A stretch of DNA of 64,000 nt from Microbacterium sp. LWH11-1.2 (GCF_038397745.1 NZ_CP151636.1:1178001-1242000), one strand, 5' to 3'. Positions 42,177 to 51,034 are shown, counted from the stretch's first letter. The notes: a model not told the origin generated them from the letters alone. Numbers and translations: made by a program.

Positions 42177-42599
42177 CTACTGCGCGACGTTCTGGCAGCT
42201 GGGGCAGAGGCCCCAGAAGGTGACTTCGGCTGTCTGGACGGTGAATCCCCCGGCCGAGGACGGGGTGAGACACGGCGCTTCGCCGACCACGCAGTCCACG
42301 TCGCCGATCGCACCGCACCCGGTGCAGACGACGTGGTGGTGGTTGTCGCCGATGCGCCGCTCGTAGAGCGCTGCGGAGCCTGCCGGTTCGATCCGGCGGA
42401 TGAGGCCCGCCGTCGTCAGGTCCGCAAGGATGTTGTGCACCGACTGGATCGACGTGGTCGGAAGCACGTCGGACACGGCGCGGTAGACCCGCTCCGCATC
42501 CGTGTGGGCCATGGAGTCCAGTGCCTCGAGAACGGCGACGCGGCCCGCGGTCGCACGCAGTCCGGCACCGCGCAGTGCCGACTCGAGTGCTGTCTCCAT
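42177..42599 (-). CDS. furA: Fur family regulator (FurA/CatR type)
   Basis: A 140-residue Fur protein. The winged helix is LRATAGRVAVLEALDSMAHT, then TSIQSVHNILADLTTAGLIR. Metal sites include NHHHVVCTGCGAIGDVDC, and a second CxxC pair lies in GLCPSCQ. Beside katA it is most likely a redox/iron-sensing repressor like mycobacterial FurA or Streptomyces CatR. A palindromic box sits 21 bases upstream. Confidence 0.95.
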   Translation of the reverse strand: METALESALRGAGLRATAGRVAVLEALDSMAHTDAERVYRAVSDVLPTTSIQSVHNILADLTTAGLIRRIEPAGSAALYERRIGDNHHHVVCTGCGAIGDVDCVVGEAPCLTPSSAGGFTVQTAEVTFWGLCPSCQNVAQ

Positions 42600-42619
42600 G
42601 TCTTCGACCCTACACGGTG

Positions 42620-42636
42620 TTTTGAGTGATTCAAAA
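42620..42636. promoter_or_regulatory. Candidate FurA box
   Basis: TTTTGAGTGATTCAAAA is a 17-base dyad with perfect 6-bp arms, an AT-rich island in GC-rich DNA, 21 bases before furA and 60 bases before the divergent membrane-protein gene. It is the probable autoregulatory site. Confidence 0.7.
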
Positions 42637-42695
42637 GAAGGATGCTGGCATATCGGTGCTGGCTTCCCAGCAAACTTTCAGGCTATCTTTCAGCT

Positions 42696-43076
42696 ATGGA
42701 TTCGATCACCTCGCAAGCCGACCTCACGGCGCTCTATGGCGTCTACGGCGTCATCAGCCTCGTCCTCTACGTCATCATCGCGATCGCGCTCTGGAAGGTC
42801 TTCACGAAGGCCGGCGAGCCCGGCTGGCTCGCGATCATCCCGATCGTGAACGCCTTCGTGCTCGTCAAGATCGCCGGCTTCTCGATGTGGCTGGGACTGC
42901 TCTACCTCATCCCCATCGTCAACATCGTCCTGCACATCATCGTCGCCCTCCGCGTGGGCAAGGGCTTCGGCAAGGACACGGTGTTCTCCGTCTTCCTGCT
43001 CTGGCTGCTCTCGGTCATCGGATACCTGATCCTCGGATTCGGCTCCGCGACCTACGACCGCTCGCGCATCTCCTGA
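42696..43076 (+). CDS. DUF5684-type membrane protein
   Basis: A 126-residue membrane protein with four spans. LYGVYGVISLVLYVIIAIAL is the first span, then FTKAGEPGWLAIIPIVNAFV, then YLIPIVNIVLHIIVALRVGK, then a final span before DRSRIS. The GEPGWLAIIPIVN pattern is typical of DUF5684. The function is unknown. It is divergent from furA and may share its promoter region. Confidence 0.82.
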   Translation: MDSITSQADLTALYGVYGVISLVLYVIIAIALWKVFTKAGEPGWLAIIPIVNAFVLVKIAGFSMWLGLLYLIPIVNIVLHIIVALRVGKGFGKDTVFSVFLLWLLSVIGYLILGFGSATYDRSRIS

Positions 43077-43091
43077 GTCCAGCCGACGACG

Positions 43092-43126
43092 AGACCCTCG
43101 CAGCCGCCGGCTGCGGGGGTCTTCTG
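43092..43126. terminator. Hairpin terminator between convergent genes
   Basis: Arms 43092-43105 (AGACCCTCGCAGCC) and 43109-43122 (GGCTGCGGGGGTCT) pair over 14 bases with one mismatch and a 3-base loop, followed by TCTG. It is shared by the convergent membrane-protein and phosphatase genes. Confidence 0.8.
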
Positions 43127-43136
43127 CGTGCCGGGG

Positions 43137-43793
43137 TCAGGACTCCGACGGGGCCAGAGGCAGCTCGCGGCCGTAGTTCCACGAGAGGATGGCGGGCTGC
43201 TCGCGGTAGTAGCTGAGGACCGATACGGATCCCGCGTCCAGGCTGATCTGCGCGCCGAATCGCGGGGCCTGCCGCAGGAACACGGCCGTCAGGATGCGCA
43301 GGAGATGGCCGTGCGCGACCAGCGCCACATCTCCGTCGACCAGGGCGGGGAGCACGCGCGTCAGCACTCGTGAGGCCCGCGCGGCCACTTCCTCCACCGT
43401 CTCTCCCGGGGTCTTGCCCCGGATGACGCCGTGGGTGAAGGCGCTCCAGTCGTAGCCGAGCTCCGTGCGGATGTCCTTCGTGCTGCGGCCTTCATATCCG
43501 CCGTAATCCCACTCGACGAGAAGCGGATCCACGTCGGCGTGGAGTCCCGCGAGCTCCGCGGTGCGCCGGGCCCGCTGCAGCGGCGAGGTCAACACGAGCG
43601 AGAAGTCGTAGTCGGCGACCAGTTCGCCGGCACCCCGGGCGAGGTCCTCCCCGCGAGGGGTCAGCGGGACATCCGTCAATCCGGTGTGCAGACCTGCTCT
43701 CGACCACTCCGTCTCGCCGTGGCGCAGGAGCACGAGCTTCCCGGTGGGGTTGTCGGGGGCGGGACGGTCGGGCAGCGGATCGATCGTGGGCAC
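43137..43793 (-). CDS. Histidine phosphatase family protein
   Basis: A 218-residue phosphoglycerate-mutase-fold enzyme. The catalytic motif is LVLLRHGETEWSRAG (phospho-His), followed by LTSPLQRARRTAEL, EWDYGGYEGRS and the second His in VALVAHGHLLRILTA. The substrate (sugar phosphate or other phosphomonoester) is unclear. The start codon is GTG with no strong ribosome binding site. Confidence 0.92.
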   Translation of the reverse strand: MPTIDPLPDRPAPDNPTGKLVLLRHGETEWSRAGLHTGLTDVPLTPRGEDLARGAGELVADYDFSLVLTSPLQRARRTAELAGLHADVDPLLVEWDYGGYEGRSTKDIRTELGYDWSAFTHGVIRGKTPGETVEEVAARASRVLTRVLPALVDGDVALVAHGHLLRILTAVFLRQAPRFGAQISLDAGSVSVLSYYREQPAILSWNYGRELPLAPSES

Positions 43794-43811
43794 ACTGTCA
43801 GGCTGTCACGA

Positions 43812-44873
43812 TCAGCGGAGCCTGTCACGATCGGCCGACACATCTGCAGGTTTCGTCCGCAGATCGGGCACATGTCCGCTGATCGAGACCGGCGTCAGCT
43901 CTCCGTCGCGCAGTGCGCGGCCCCACGGCTCAGACGGGTCGTGGATCGCGACCGCCAGCGTCGTGTCGGACTGCCCGTAGTAGGCGAACCAGGTGCCCTG
44001 GAACTTCACGAGTCCCTCGACGAAGGTCACGTTCGAGACGAGCCCGTGCATGTCCTCGAAGGTCTGCGGGCGCAGCCAGGGTTCCTGCAGACGGGCGATG
44101 ACCTTCGTCGGCTCGTCGGGGTCGATCGCGATCTGGCCGCAGCGGTAGTCGACGTCGACCGAGCCGTCGTCGTTCACGACGCGGGTGGCGCCGTTCGTCA
44201 GGAACAGCAGCAGCCCGTTGTCGGTGACCACCGGGGATGTGCCGATCTCGACGAGTGCCTCGTCCCAGGTGCCGGGGGTCGGCGAGTACATCGGCTCGGT
44301 GTCGGCCGTGCCGGGGGTCCAGTGGATGAGGTCGTCGCTGGTCGCCCAGTAGATCGCACCTTCGCCGAAGTACATCCACCACTTGCCGTGCATCCGCTGC
44401 GGAACGATGACCCCGGCCTTCGACCAGTTGAACCCGCGAGGGTCCATGGTCTTGAAGGTGTCGAAGTCGTCGAACAGCGGGCCGTGCTTGGTCCAGGTGC
44501 GGAGGTCCGTCGAGGTCGCGAGGCACAGCTGGGCGCTCCGGCGATCCCAGCCCGTGTAGGTGAGGTAGTACGTGCCGTCGATCAGCGCGATGCGCGGATC
44601 CTCGCAGCCGTACGTCTCGTAATCCTCGGATGGGGACAGGATCGGCGCGTCCTCGCGCGTGAAGTTCACGCCGTCGCTCGACCGGGCCAGGCCGATGTGG
44701 GAGACGATGTCGTCGGCGTGTGCCCGATACAGCAGCACGACCTCGTCGCCGTCGACGATCGCCGCCGGGTTGTAGAGGTTCGCCGACTCCCAGCTGTCGC
44801 CGCGGGGCCGCAGGATCGGGTTGCCCTCGTAGGGGGTGAACGGACCGAGGGGGAAGGAGGCTCCGGAGAACAT
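43812..44873 (-). CDS. GH130 family mannoside phosphorylase-like enzyme
   Basis: A 353-residue five-bladed propeller enzyme. GNPILRPRGDSWESANLYNP is the conserved first blade, GLARSSDGVNFTRED the second, and YGCEDPRIALIDGTYYLTYT holds the general-acid Asp. Members phosphorolyse or hydrolyse beta-mannosides, releasing mannose 1-phosphate. It is the last gene of a LacI-controlled importer operon, so the importer probably takes up beta-mannooligosaccharides or mannosylated glycan fragments. The start at 44873 follows GAAAGGG. Confidence 0.9.
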   Translation of the reverse strand: MFSGASFPLGPFTPYEGNPILRPRGDSWESANLYNPAAIVDGDEVVLLYRAHADDIVSHIGLARSSDGVNFTREDAPILSPSEDYETYGCEDPRIALIDGTYYLTYTGWDRRSAQLCLATSTDLRTWTKHGPLFDDFDTFKTMDPRGFNWSKAGVIVPQRMHGKWWMYFGEGAIYWATSDDLIHWTPGTADTEPMYSPTPGTWDEALVEIGTSPVVTDNGLLLFLTNGATRVVNDDGSVDVDYRCGQIAIDPDEPTKVIARLQEPWLRPQTFEDMHGLVSNVTFVEGLVKFQGTWFAYYGQSDTTLAVAIHDPSEPWGRALRDGELTPVSISGHVPDLRTKPADVSADRDRLR

Positions 44874-44920
44874 GGTGGATGCCCTTTCTGGCTGGACGGC
44901 GGCTGCTGGACGGCGTGGAG

Positions 44921-45763
44921 TCAGCCCTTGACGGCTGCGCCGAGGTCGGTGGCGCGGAAGAACCGCTGGAAGACGATGAACAGGATGACGACGGGGAACG
45001 CGAGCGCCGTGGCACCGGCGAGGATCGCCCCGTTCGGGTTGGCGGTGGACTGCGCCACGTTCGAGATGTAGTTCGCGAGGGACACGGCGAGCGGCTGCAG
45101 CGTCGCGTCCTTCGTGATGAGGAACGGCCAGAGGAACTCGTTCCACGGACCGATGAACGTGACGAGCACGACGGTCACCAGCACGGGCTTGATGAGCGGG
45201 ATCGCGACCGATGTCAGCAGGCGGATCTCGCCTGCGCCGTCGATGCGCGCCGCCTCGAAGATCTCCACGGGCAGCGCCTTGAAGAACTGCACGAAGATGA
45301 ACACCGCGGTCGTGTTGATGAGGAAGGGCAGGATCATGCCCAGATACGAGTCGCCGAGCCCGTAGCTGCGGGTGATCTGCACGTAGAGCGGGATCATCAG
45401 CAGCTGGAACGGCACCATCTGCACGAGCAGCATGAGCACCCAGACGACGCCGCGTCCGCGGAAGTCGAGTCGAGCGATCGCGTAGCCCGCCAGGAGTCCG
45501 AAGACGACGGTGCCCAGCAGCACGCCCGCCGTGAAGATGAGCGAGTTCAGCAGGGAGCCGACCAGGTCGATCCGCGAGTCGATCGCGACGAAGTTGTCGA
45601 CGGTCCATCCGCTGGTCGGGAAGAGCTCGTTCGGCGCGTTCGTCGGACTCTCCTGGAAGGCCCCGACCAGCATGAAGTAGAACGGGAAGGCGAACCCGAT
45701 GGCGGCGACCGTGAGCAGGATGATGCTCAGGATGCGTGGGGCCTTGCTTCTGCGTCTCATCAT
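44921..45763 (-). CDS. Sugar ABC transporter permease (MalG type)
   Basis: A 280-residue permease with six spans. The EAA loop reads FEAARIDGAGEIRLLTSVAI, and FIGPWNEFLWPFLI follows. Its start ATGATG overlaps the upstream stop; either Met is possible. It is the second membrane subunit of the mannoside-type importer. Confidence 0.93.
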   Translation of the reverse strand: MMRRRSKAPRILSIILLTVAAIGFAFPFYFMLVGAFQESPTNAPNELFPTSGWTVDNFVAIDSRIDLVGSLLNSLIFTAGVLLGTVVFGLLAGYAIARLDFRGRGVVWVLMLLVQMVPFQLLMIPLYVQITRSYGLGDSYLGMILPFLINTTAVFIFVQFFKALPVEIFEAARIDGAGEIRLLTSVAIPLIKPVLVTVVLVTFIGPWNEFLWPFLITKDATLQPLAVSLANYISNVAQSTANPNGAILAGATALAFPVVILFIVFQRFFRATDLGAAVKG

Positions 45764-46656
45764 CGCTCCCTGGTCGCGCGGTTGGCCATCAGCGACAGCA
45801 TCCCGACGAGGATCACGAGGATCATGCCGATCGCTGCGGCCGTGTCGGGGTTCTGCTGCTGGATGCCCAGCTGGTAGATGAGCAGCACCGGGGTCGACGA
45901 GGCGCCGTCGGGGCCGCCGCCGTTGGTGAGCAGGTACGGCTCGGTGAAGAGGTTGGCGCCGGTGATGATCGACAGGATCAGCACGAGCGTGGTGGCGCTG
46001 CGCACCCCGGGGACGGTGACGTGCAGGAAGCGCTTGAACGCGCCGGCGCCGTCGGTCTCCGCCGATTCGTAGAGCTCCTTCGGCACGTTCTGCAGTGCCG
46101 CGAGGTAGAGCAGGATGTAGAAGCCCAGCTGCTTCCACGTCACGTACAGCGCGATCATCGGCATCGCGAGACCGCTGTTCACGAGCCAGGACGGATCGGG
46201 GGCGAGCGGGCCGAGGATCGAGTTGATCAGCCCGTTGCCCGAGAACAGCAGCATCCAGACGCCGACGAGCGAGACGCTCGCCGTCAGGTACGGCACGTAG
46301 AAGGCCACCCGGTAGGCGGCCACCCAGCGGATGCCGGAGTTCAGGGCGGCCGCCAGGACGAGCGACAGCACCGCGGTCAGCGGCACGTTGATCACCAGGA
46401 ACACCAGCGTGTTGCGGAACGAGCCGAGCACGCGCGGATCGGTGAGCACGGTGACGAAGTTCTCGAAGCCCACGAAGGGCCGCTCGACCTCGGTGCCGGG
46501 TGCGGTGAAGAAGTAGTCGTGGAAGGCGATGTAGACAGCGAACGCGAGCGGATACGCGAAGATCGCGATCACGAACACGAAGTACGGCAGCGCGAACAGG
46601 CCGCCGATCGGCTGCGCACCCAGCCATCGGGTGCGCAACCGCCGGTTGTCGGTCAT
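45760..46656 (-). CDS. Sugar ABC transporter permease (MalF type)
   Basis: A 298-residue permease. The first span reads FALPYFVFVIAIFAYPLAFA, then VPYLTASVSLVGVWMLLFSG, and the EAA loop is ELYESAETDGAGAFKRFLHV. It starts four bases after the binding-protein... in gene order it follows that gene closely and is followed by the overlapping second permease. Confidence 0.92.
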   Translation of the reverse strand: MTDNRRLRTRWLGAQPIGGLFALPYFVFVIAIFAYPLAFAVYIAFHDYFFTAPGTEVERPFVGFENFVTVLTDPRVLGSFRNTLVFLVINVPLTAVLSLVLAAALNSGIRWVAAYRVAFYVPYLTASVSLVGVWMLLFSGNGLINSILGPLAPDPSWLVNSGLAMPMIALYVTWKQLGFYILLYLAALQNVPKELYESAETDGAGAFKRFLHVTVPGVRSATTLVLILSIITGANLFTEPYLLTNGGGPDGASSTPVLLIYQLGIQQQNPDTAAAIGMILVILVGMLSLMANRATRER

Positions 46657-46660
46657 CAGA

Positions 46661-47929
46661 TCACTCGGCGACGAGCTCGTCGATCTTGGACGAGGCGTTC
46701 TTCAGGAAGTCGTCGATCGAGTCCTTGCCGAAGATCACCGCGGGGGAGTATGCGTCGCGGAAGGCCTGCCAGGCCTCGACCGAGTTCGGGATGCTGGGCA
46801 CGTCGGCCGTGGCCTCGGCCTGCTCGGCGAACGCGACGTAGTTCGGGTTGGCCTCGAAGTAGTCCGCGAAGGTCCCGGTCAGGTCGGTGCGCATCGGCAT
46901 CTGGCCCGTGGCCTCGAGGAACTGGCCGTCGCTCTCGACGCTGGTGGAGAACTTCAGGAACTCCCATGCCGTGGCCTGGTTCTCGCAGGCCGTGAACATC
47001 GAGACGCTCTTCGAGTCGGCGAAGGTGACCGGGTTCTCGCGGCCATCGCTCGTCGGCACGGGCATGAAGCCGACGTCGACGGTCTCGGCGTACGAGGGGA
47101 TCGCCCAGGGGCCGGCGAGCTGCATCGCGGTCGTGCCGGACGACATCGCGTCATCGGTCGCGGCCTCGTTCGGCGCCAGCTTGTCCTTGTAGATGCTCGC
47201 CCAGAACTCGGAGACGGTGCGGCCGGCATCCGAATCGATCGTGGCCTTGCCGTCTTCGACGAGCATCGTGCCGTCGGTCTCGGCGAGGTACAGCGGGTAG
47301 AAGTCGAACCACGGCTGGTAGAACTCGCTGGTCGGCGCCGGCCAGATCGCGCTCTGCACGCCCGAGTCGACGATCTTCTGCGCGCCGCCGAGGAACGCGT
47401 CGTACGTGTTCATCTGCGGGTCCTCGGGATCGATGCCCGCGGCCGTGAACAGCGCCTTGTTGTACATGACCATGACGGGGTTCGACTTCCACGGCAGCTG
47501 GTAGTAGCTGCCGTCGCTGGAGTACGACTCGACGTCTCCGCCGCGCTCGGTGATGTAGTCGCTGCCGCCCTCGATCGTGCTGAGGTCGACGAGGCCGCCC
47601 TGCTTGACCCATCCCGAGACGGCTGCAGGTGCCACGTTGTAGACGAGGCAGGGCGCGGTGCCTGCGGTGATCGCGGCGGTGATGGCCTCTTCCGACGACG
47701 ACCCGGCGGGGATCTCCTGCGCGGTGACCTTCTCGTCGGGGTGCTCGTCGTTCCAGGCCTTCACCACGGCCTGCCCCCACTCGACCTCCTGCTCGTTGTT
47801 CGAGAGCCAGACGTCGATGGGGCCGGTGCCCGAGGCATCGCCTTCTCCGCCACCGCCTCCGCCGGCGGAGCATCCGGTGGCGATGAGCGCGACAGCGCCG
47901 ATGAGCGCGACTGCACGGATCTTCTTCAT
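46661..47929 (-). CDS. Sugar ABC transporter substrate-binding lipoprotein
   Basis: In this leftward operon it is the first structural gene. The 422-residue protein has a lipoprotein signal VALIGAVALIATGCSAGGG (Cys near residue 22), a Gly-rich linker, then the family 1 fold (IDVWLSNNEQEVEWGQAVVK, YNKALFTAAGIDPEDPQ, MQLAGPWAIPSYAE). GAGGAGGACACC precedes the ATG. As in the other sugar operon, no ATPase gene is present, consistent with a shared MsiK-type ATPase. Confidence 0.92.
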   Translation of the reverse strand: MKKIRAVALIGAVALIATGCSAGGGGGGEGDASGTGPIDVWLSNNEQEVEWGQAVVKAWNDEHPDEKVTAQEIPAGSSSEEAITAAITAGTAPCLVYNVAPAAVSGWVKQGGLVDLSTIEGGSDYITERGGDVESYSSDGSYYQLPWKSNPVMVMYNKALFTAAGIDPEDPQMNTYDAFLGGAQKIVDSGVQSAIWPAPTSEFYQPWFDFYPLYLAETDGTMLVEDGKATIDSDAGRTVSEFWASIYKDKLAPNEAATDDAMSSGTTAMQLAGPWAIPSYAETVDVGFMPVPTSDGRENPVTFADSKSVSMFTACENQATAWEFLKFSTSVESDGQFLEATGQMPMRTDLTGTFADYFEANPNYVAFAEQAEATADVPSIPNSVEAWQAFRDAYSPAVIFGKDSIDDFLKNASSKIDELVAE

Positions 47930-47982
47930 GGTGTCCTCCTCGACACAGGTGGTGGATCTGATGCGGGTGATGCGGATGCCGA

Positions 47983-48978
47983 CTATGCGGTGCTCTCGCG
48001 GAAGTGCACGACGTTGCAGTCGACGATCTCGGTGCGCGGGTGCGCTCCGAGGATGACTTCCCGCAGGATGCGGGCGGCGGCGCGACCGCGCGCCGCCGGG
48101 TCCGACGAGACGCTGGTCAGCGCCGGAGAGAGATGGGCCGACAGGTGGTCGTCGTCGAATCCGGAGATCGCGAGATCCTGCGGGATCGAGAGTCCCTGCG
48201 AGCGGGCGTAGGAGAGGCCGGCGATCGCCATCGTGTCGTTCGAGTACAGGATGGCGGTGGGGCGCTCGGGCAGGGCGAGCAGCTCTTCGGTGAGGTCGCG
48301 TCCGCTGGCGGCGGTGAAGTCGCCCTCGCGGAGCAGCTCGTCGTCGCCGATCTCGGCGAGGTAGGCGTCGGCGCGTGCGCGCGAGTGCACGTAGTCGAGG
48401 GGCCCTGCGACGTGGGCGATGCGCTCGTGCCCGGCGGCGCGGAGGTGGGCGATGATCTCGTGCACGGGGGCGGCGTCGTCGGTGCGGACGCACGAGAAGG
48501 TGGTCGGCTGGTCGTAGGCGCCGACGAGGACCGTGGGAAGCCCGAGCCCGAGCTCGTCGAGCAGAGGGACGCGCCAGTCGTCGGTGCGGAGGTCGAGCAG
48601 GAGCGCGCCGTCTGCGCGGCCATGGCTGAGGGCGCGGTAGGCACGCTCCTCGGCGTCACGCCCCGGCACGACCTGGAGCAGGAGCGCGGTCTCGGTCTCG
48701 GCCAGCACGGATTCGACGCCGGCGATGAAGGCGGGGAAGAAGGAGTCGTTCGCGATGACCTCGGGGTCGCGGGCCAGCACGACGGCGACCGCATTGGCGC
48801 GGCGGGTGGCGAGTGCCCTGGCGCTCTGGCTCGGCACCCAGTCGAGCTTCGCGGCTGCGGCGAGGACCTTCGCCCTGGTCTCCTCCGAGATCGGGCGGTT
48901 GCCGCTGAGCGCGTGGGAGACCGTCGCTTTGGTCACGCCGGCCTCGCGGGCGACATCGGCGATCGTCGTGCGGCTCAT
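47983..48978 (-). CDS. LacI family transcriptional repressor
   Basis: A 331-residue LacI regulator. The N-terminal helix-turn-helix and hinge read TTIADVAREAGVTKATVSHA, then GNRPISEETRAKVLAAAAKL. The sugar-binding core contains DGALLLDLR, GHERIAHVAGP, PTAILYSNDTMAIAGL and ISGFDDD. GAGGAGG precedes the start at 48978. It lies 53 bases upstream of the binding-protein gene in the same direction, and two palindromic operators precede it, so it probably controls itself and the importer/GH130 genes. Confidence 0.93.
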   Translation of the reverse strand: MSRTTIADVAREAGVTKATVSHALSGNRPISEETRAKVLAAAAKLDWVPSQSARALATRRANAVAVVLARDPEVIANDSFFPAFIAGVESVLAETETALLLQVVPGRDAEERAYRALSHGRADGALLLDLRTDDWRVPLLDELGLGLPTVLVGAYDQPTTFSCVRTDDAAPVHEIIAHLRAAGHERIAHVAGPLDYVHSRARADAYLAEIGDDELLREGDFTAASGRDLTEELLALPERPTAILYSNDTMAIAGLSYARSQGLSIPQDLAISGFDDDHLSAHLSPALTSVSSDPAARGRAAARILREVILGAHPRTEIVDCNVVHFRESTA

Positions 48979-49024
48979 GACACCTCCTCGTGGAATCGCA
49001 CCGGAGCATGCTGCATCAGCGTTG

Positions 49025-49053
49025 AACCGGTTTGATTGAGAGTAAACCGGTTT
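49025..49053. promoter_or_regulatory. Twin LacI operators
   Basis: AACCGGTTT (49025-49033) and AAACCGGTTT (49044-49053) are palindromes whose centres are 20 bp apart, two helical turns. On the reverse strand a perfect TTGACA (49068-49063) lies upstream with a possible -10 TACTCT 18 bp away, so the right-hand operator overlaps the promoter spacer. The CCGG-centred palindrome is typical of LacI regulators. Confidence 0.75.
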
Positions 49054-49092
49054 GCGTTGCCTTGTCAACGGTGTCCGTGGCGGAACGTCGCG

Positions 49093-50061
49093 TCAGACGG
49101 CGGCATCCCACCAATCGAGCACACGGGTTCCGAACAGGGTGAGCCAGCGCGACGGCTCGCCCTCCGGAGCGTCGACCGCGAACCAGGTGCGGCCCGCGAG
49201 CGGCGAGCCCTGCAGCCAGGTGCCATCGGGCCGGCGGGCAGCGCGGACCAGTTCGACGGCCTCCGCCAGCCGGGGATCGGGGCGCGCGCCCTCGAGAAGC
49301 GCGGCGTCGCGGAAGTGGTCGAGCGCGGTCAGGGCGCTGTACTGATGGCGGTGCGGGTACGTGTAGCGCGACACGAAGCCGTCGACGACCTCTCCGGTGG
49401 ACTCCCGGTACAGGAGACGGCGGCGGAGCAGATACTCCTCGCCGCCGTGACGGGCGTCGCGCACGGTCGTGTCGCCGGTGAGGCGCTCGTAGGCCAGCAG
49501 CCCGACCGCGGCGTTCAGCGTCGAGTGGAACGACGACCGTGTCGACCGCCCCTCCTCGGCCTCGCAGTTCCAGCCGCCGTCGGCCAGACGATGCTCCACG
49601 AACCACCGTGCCAGCTCGCTCATGTCGACACCGAGCCAGGCACCGCTCGCCAGCGTGTAGGCATTGATGCACACGTCGACCTCGCCGTCCCAGAACGGGC
49701 GGTCCTCGTATTCCCAGCGGCAGTTCGCGGCGAGCTTCTCGACCGTCCCGTCGAGAGCAGCGGCATCCGCGCCCCACTCCCGGAGATCCTTGAGCGACCA
49801 GCTCGTCGCCACCCAGGGCTGACCCTCCGTCTCAGCCTCGGGGCTGTCGAAGAAGCCCGCGGGGAAGTGCGCGCCGCCGGCCCACTGCCCATCGGCATCC
49901 TGTCGAGCCAGCAGTGCGGCACCGAAGCCTTCGGTCGCCACCCGCGCCCTGGTCGCCTGCCAGACCTCGGGTGGTGCATCGAGGAGGTCGCGCTCGACCT
50001 GCCAGCGCAGCACGGGATCGGAGTCGAGCAGCCAGTCGCGCAGTGCGGTCGAGATCGCCAT
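49093..50061 (-). CDS. Squalene-cyclase/prenyltransferase-like alpha-toroid protein
   Basis: A 322-residue protein with QW-like helical repeats: GFGAALLARQDADGQWAGGA, then WFVEHRLADGGWNCEAEEG, then VRAARRPDGTWLQGSP. This predicts an alpha/alpha-toroid as in terpene cyclases, but the DXDD motif of squalene-hopene cyclases is not seen, so enzymatic activity is uncertain. It is leftward and ends 39 bases from the LacI operators. Confidence 0.68.
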   Translation of the reverse strand: MAISTALRDWLLDSDPVLRWQVERDLLDAPPEVWQATRARVATEGFGAALLARQDADGQWAGGAHFPAGFFDSPEAETEGQPWVATSWSLKDLREWGADAAALDGTVEKLAANCRWEYEDRPFWDGEVDVCINAYTLASGAWLGVDMSELARWFVEHRLADGGWNCEAEEGRSTRSSFHSTLNAAVGLLAYERLTGDTTVRDARHGGEEYLLRRRLLYRESTGEVVDGFVSRYTYPHRHQYSALTALDHFRDAALLEGARPDPRLAEAVELVRAARRPDGTWLQGSPLAGRTWFAVDAPEGEPSRWLTLFGTRVLDWWDAAV

Positions 50062-50104
50062 TCGCGCACGCTACTCCTGATCGGAGACGGGCAGAACCCT
50101 CGGC

Positions 50105-51034
50105 TCAGGCGAAGCGGGTCAGCTGGGTGAGCCGCGTGCGGATGTCGAACAGCTCGTTGCCGCCGATCACGCGGGACTCCGGCAGGCCCTTTCGCAGCAG
50201 CAGGGGGAGCGCGCTGCGCCGCACCACGACCACCGGCAGGCCGCGGATGCTGCCGAGCGGGGTGACCGCCTGCGACAGGTCGTCATCGGGCAGGGCGACG
50301 ACGGCCCCGCTGAACCGCACCCGCGCGGTGCGGGCGACGACGTTGATCTGGGCGAGGAGCGTCGTGACCGGCGCCCGGTGGCCCAGGCTCGGGCCGGTGA
50401 TCTCTCCTCGTCGGAAGCCGACGACGCCGCCGAAGTCGGCCGACATCACCCCGTAGAGGCCGGAGGGGCCGAGCACGATGTGATCGAGCCGGTCCGCGGC
50501 ATCCGTCGTCTCCGCATCGGCGGATGCCGAGACGGCCACGCCGTGCCAGAGCGTGAAGCCCATGCCGAGGCCTGCGACCGCCTGGGCCGTCCCCTCCTCG
50601 GCGAGGGCGTCGGCGAGCAGGCGCTTGAGCTCCCGCGGAGCCGCCCGCACCAGGGTGGGCGCATACGGGTCGGCGACCTCTTCTCCAGCCCAGTCCTGCA
50701 GCAGGGCCACGTACCTGGCGCGCCGCCACGCACCGGGCTCGCCATACGACTTCGGGCGCGGGCGCGTGTCGGTGCGAGCGGTGGGGGCCCGCCATCCGCC
50801 CCACTCCGTCTCGACGCCGATGCCGTGGCTGCGGTCGTACGCCGCCCGGCCCTCGGGGGTGCCGACCAGCTCCCACGCGCGCTGCACCCGGATGAACACG
50901 GCCGCATCGCCGCCGGTGTCGGGGTGGGTCTGCCGCAGCCGCAGTCGGTAGGCGCGCCGCAGGTCGTCGTCGCCGGTGGTCGACGGGACGCCGAGGACCT
51001 CGTAGGCCGACGCCGAGAGCGGGCTGTCGAACAT
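50105..51034 (-). CDS. J-domain protein with a NERD-like C-terminal region
   Basis: A 309-residue protein. Residues 8-70 form a J domain: SAYEVLGVPSTTGDDDLRRA, the HPD motif in RQTHPDTGGD, and AAYDRSHG. J domains stimulate Hsp70 ATPase. After a linker, residues 130-300 resemble a NERD (nuclease-related) domain: RLDHIVLGPSGLYGVMSADF, then LLAQINVVARTARVRFSGAV. The Glu-x-Lys catalytic pair expected after the GLYGV strand is replaced by Ser-Ala-Asp, so nuclease activity is unlikely. This pairing seems uncommon. The NERD assignment is by eye. Confidence 0.75.
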   Translation of the reverse strand: MFDSPLSASAYEVLGVPSTTGDDDLRRAYRLRLRQTHPDTGGDAAVFIRVQRAWELVGTPEGRAAYDRSHGIGVETEWGGWRAPTARTDTRPRPKSYGEPGAWRRARYVALLQDWAGEEVADPYAPTLVRAAPRELKRLLADALAEEGTAQAVAGLGMGFTLWHGVAVSASADAETTDAADRLDHIVLGPSGLYGVMSADFGGVVGFRRGEITGPSLGHRAPVTTLLAQINVVARTARVRFSGAVVALPDDDLSQAVTPLGSIRGLPVVVVRRSALPLLLRKGLPESRVIGGNELFDIRTRLTQLTRFA

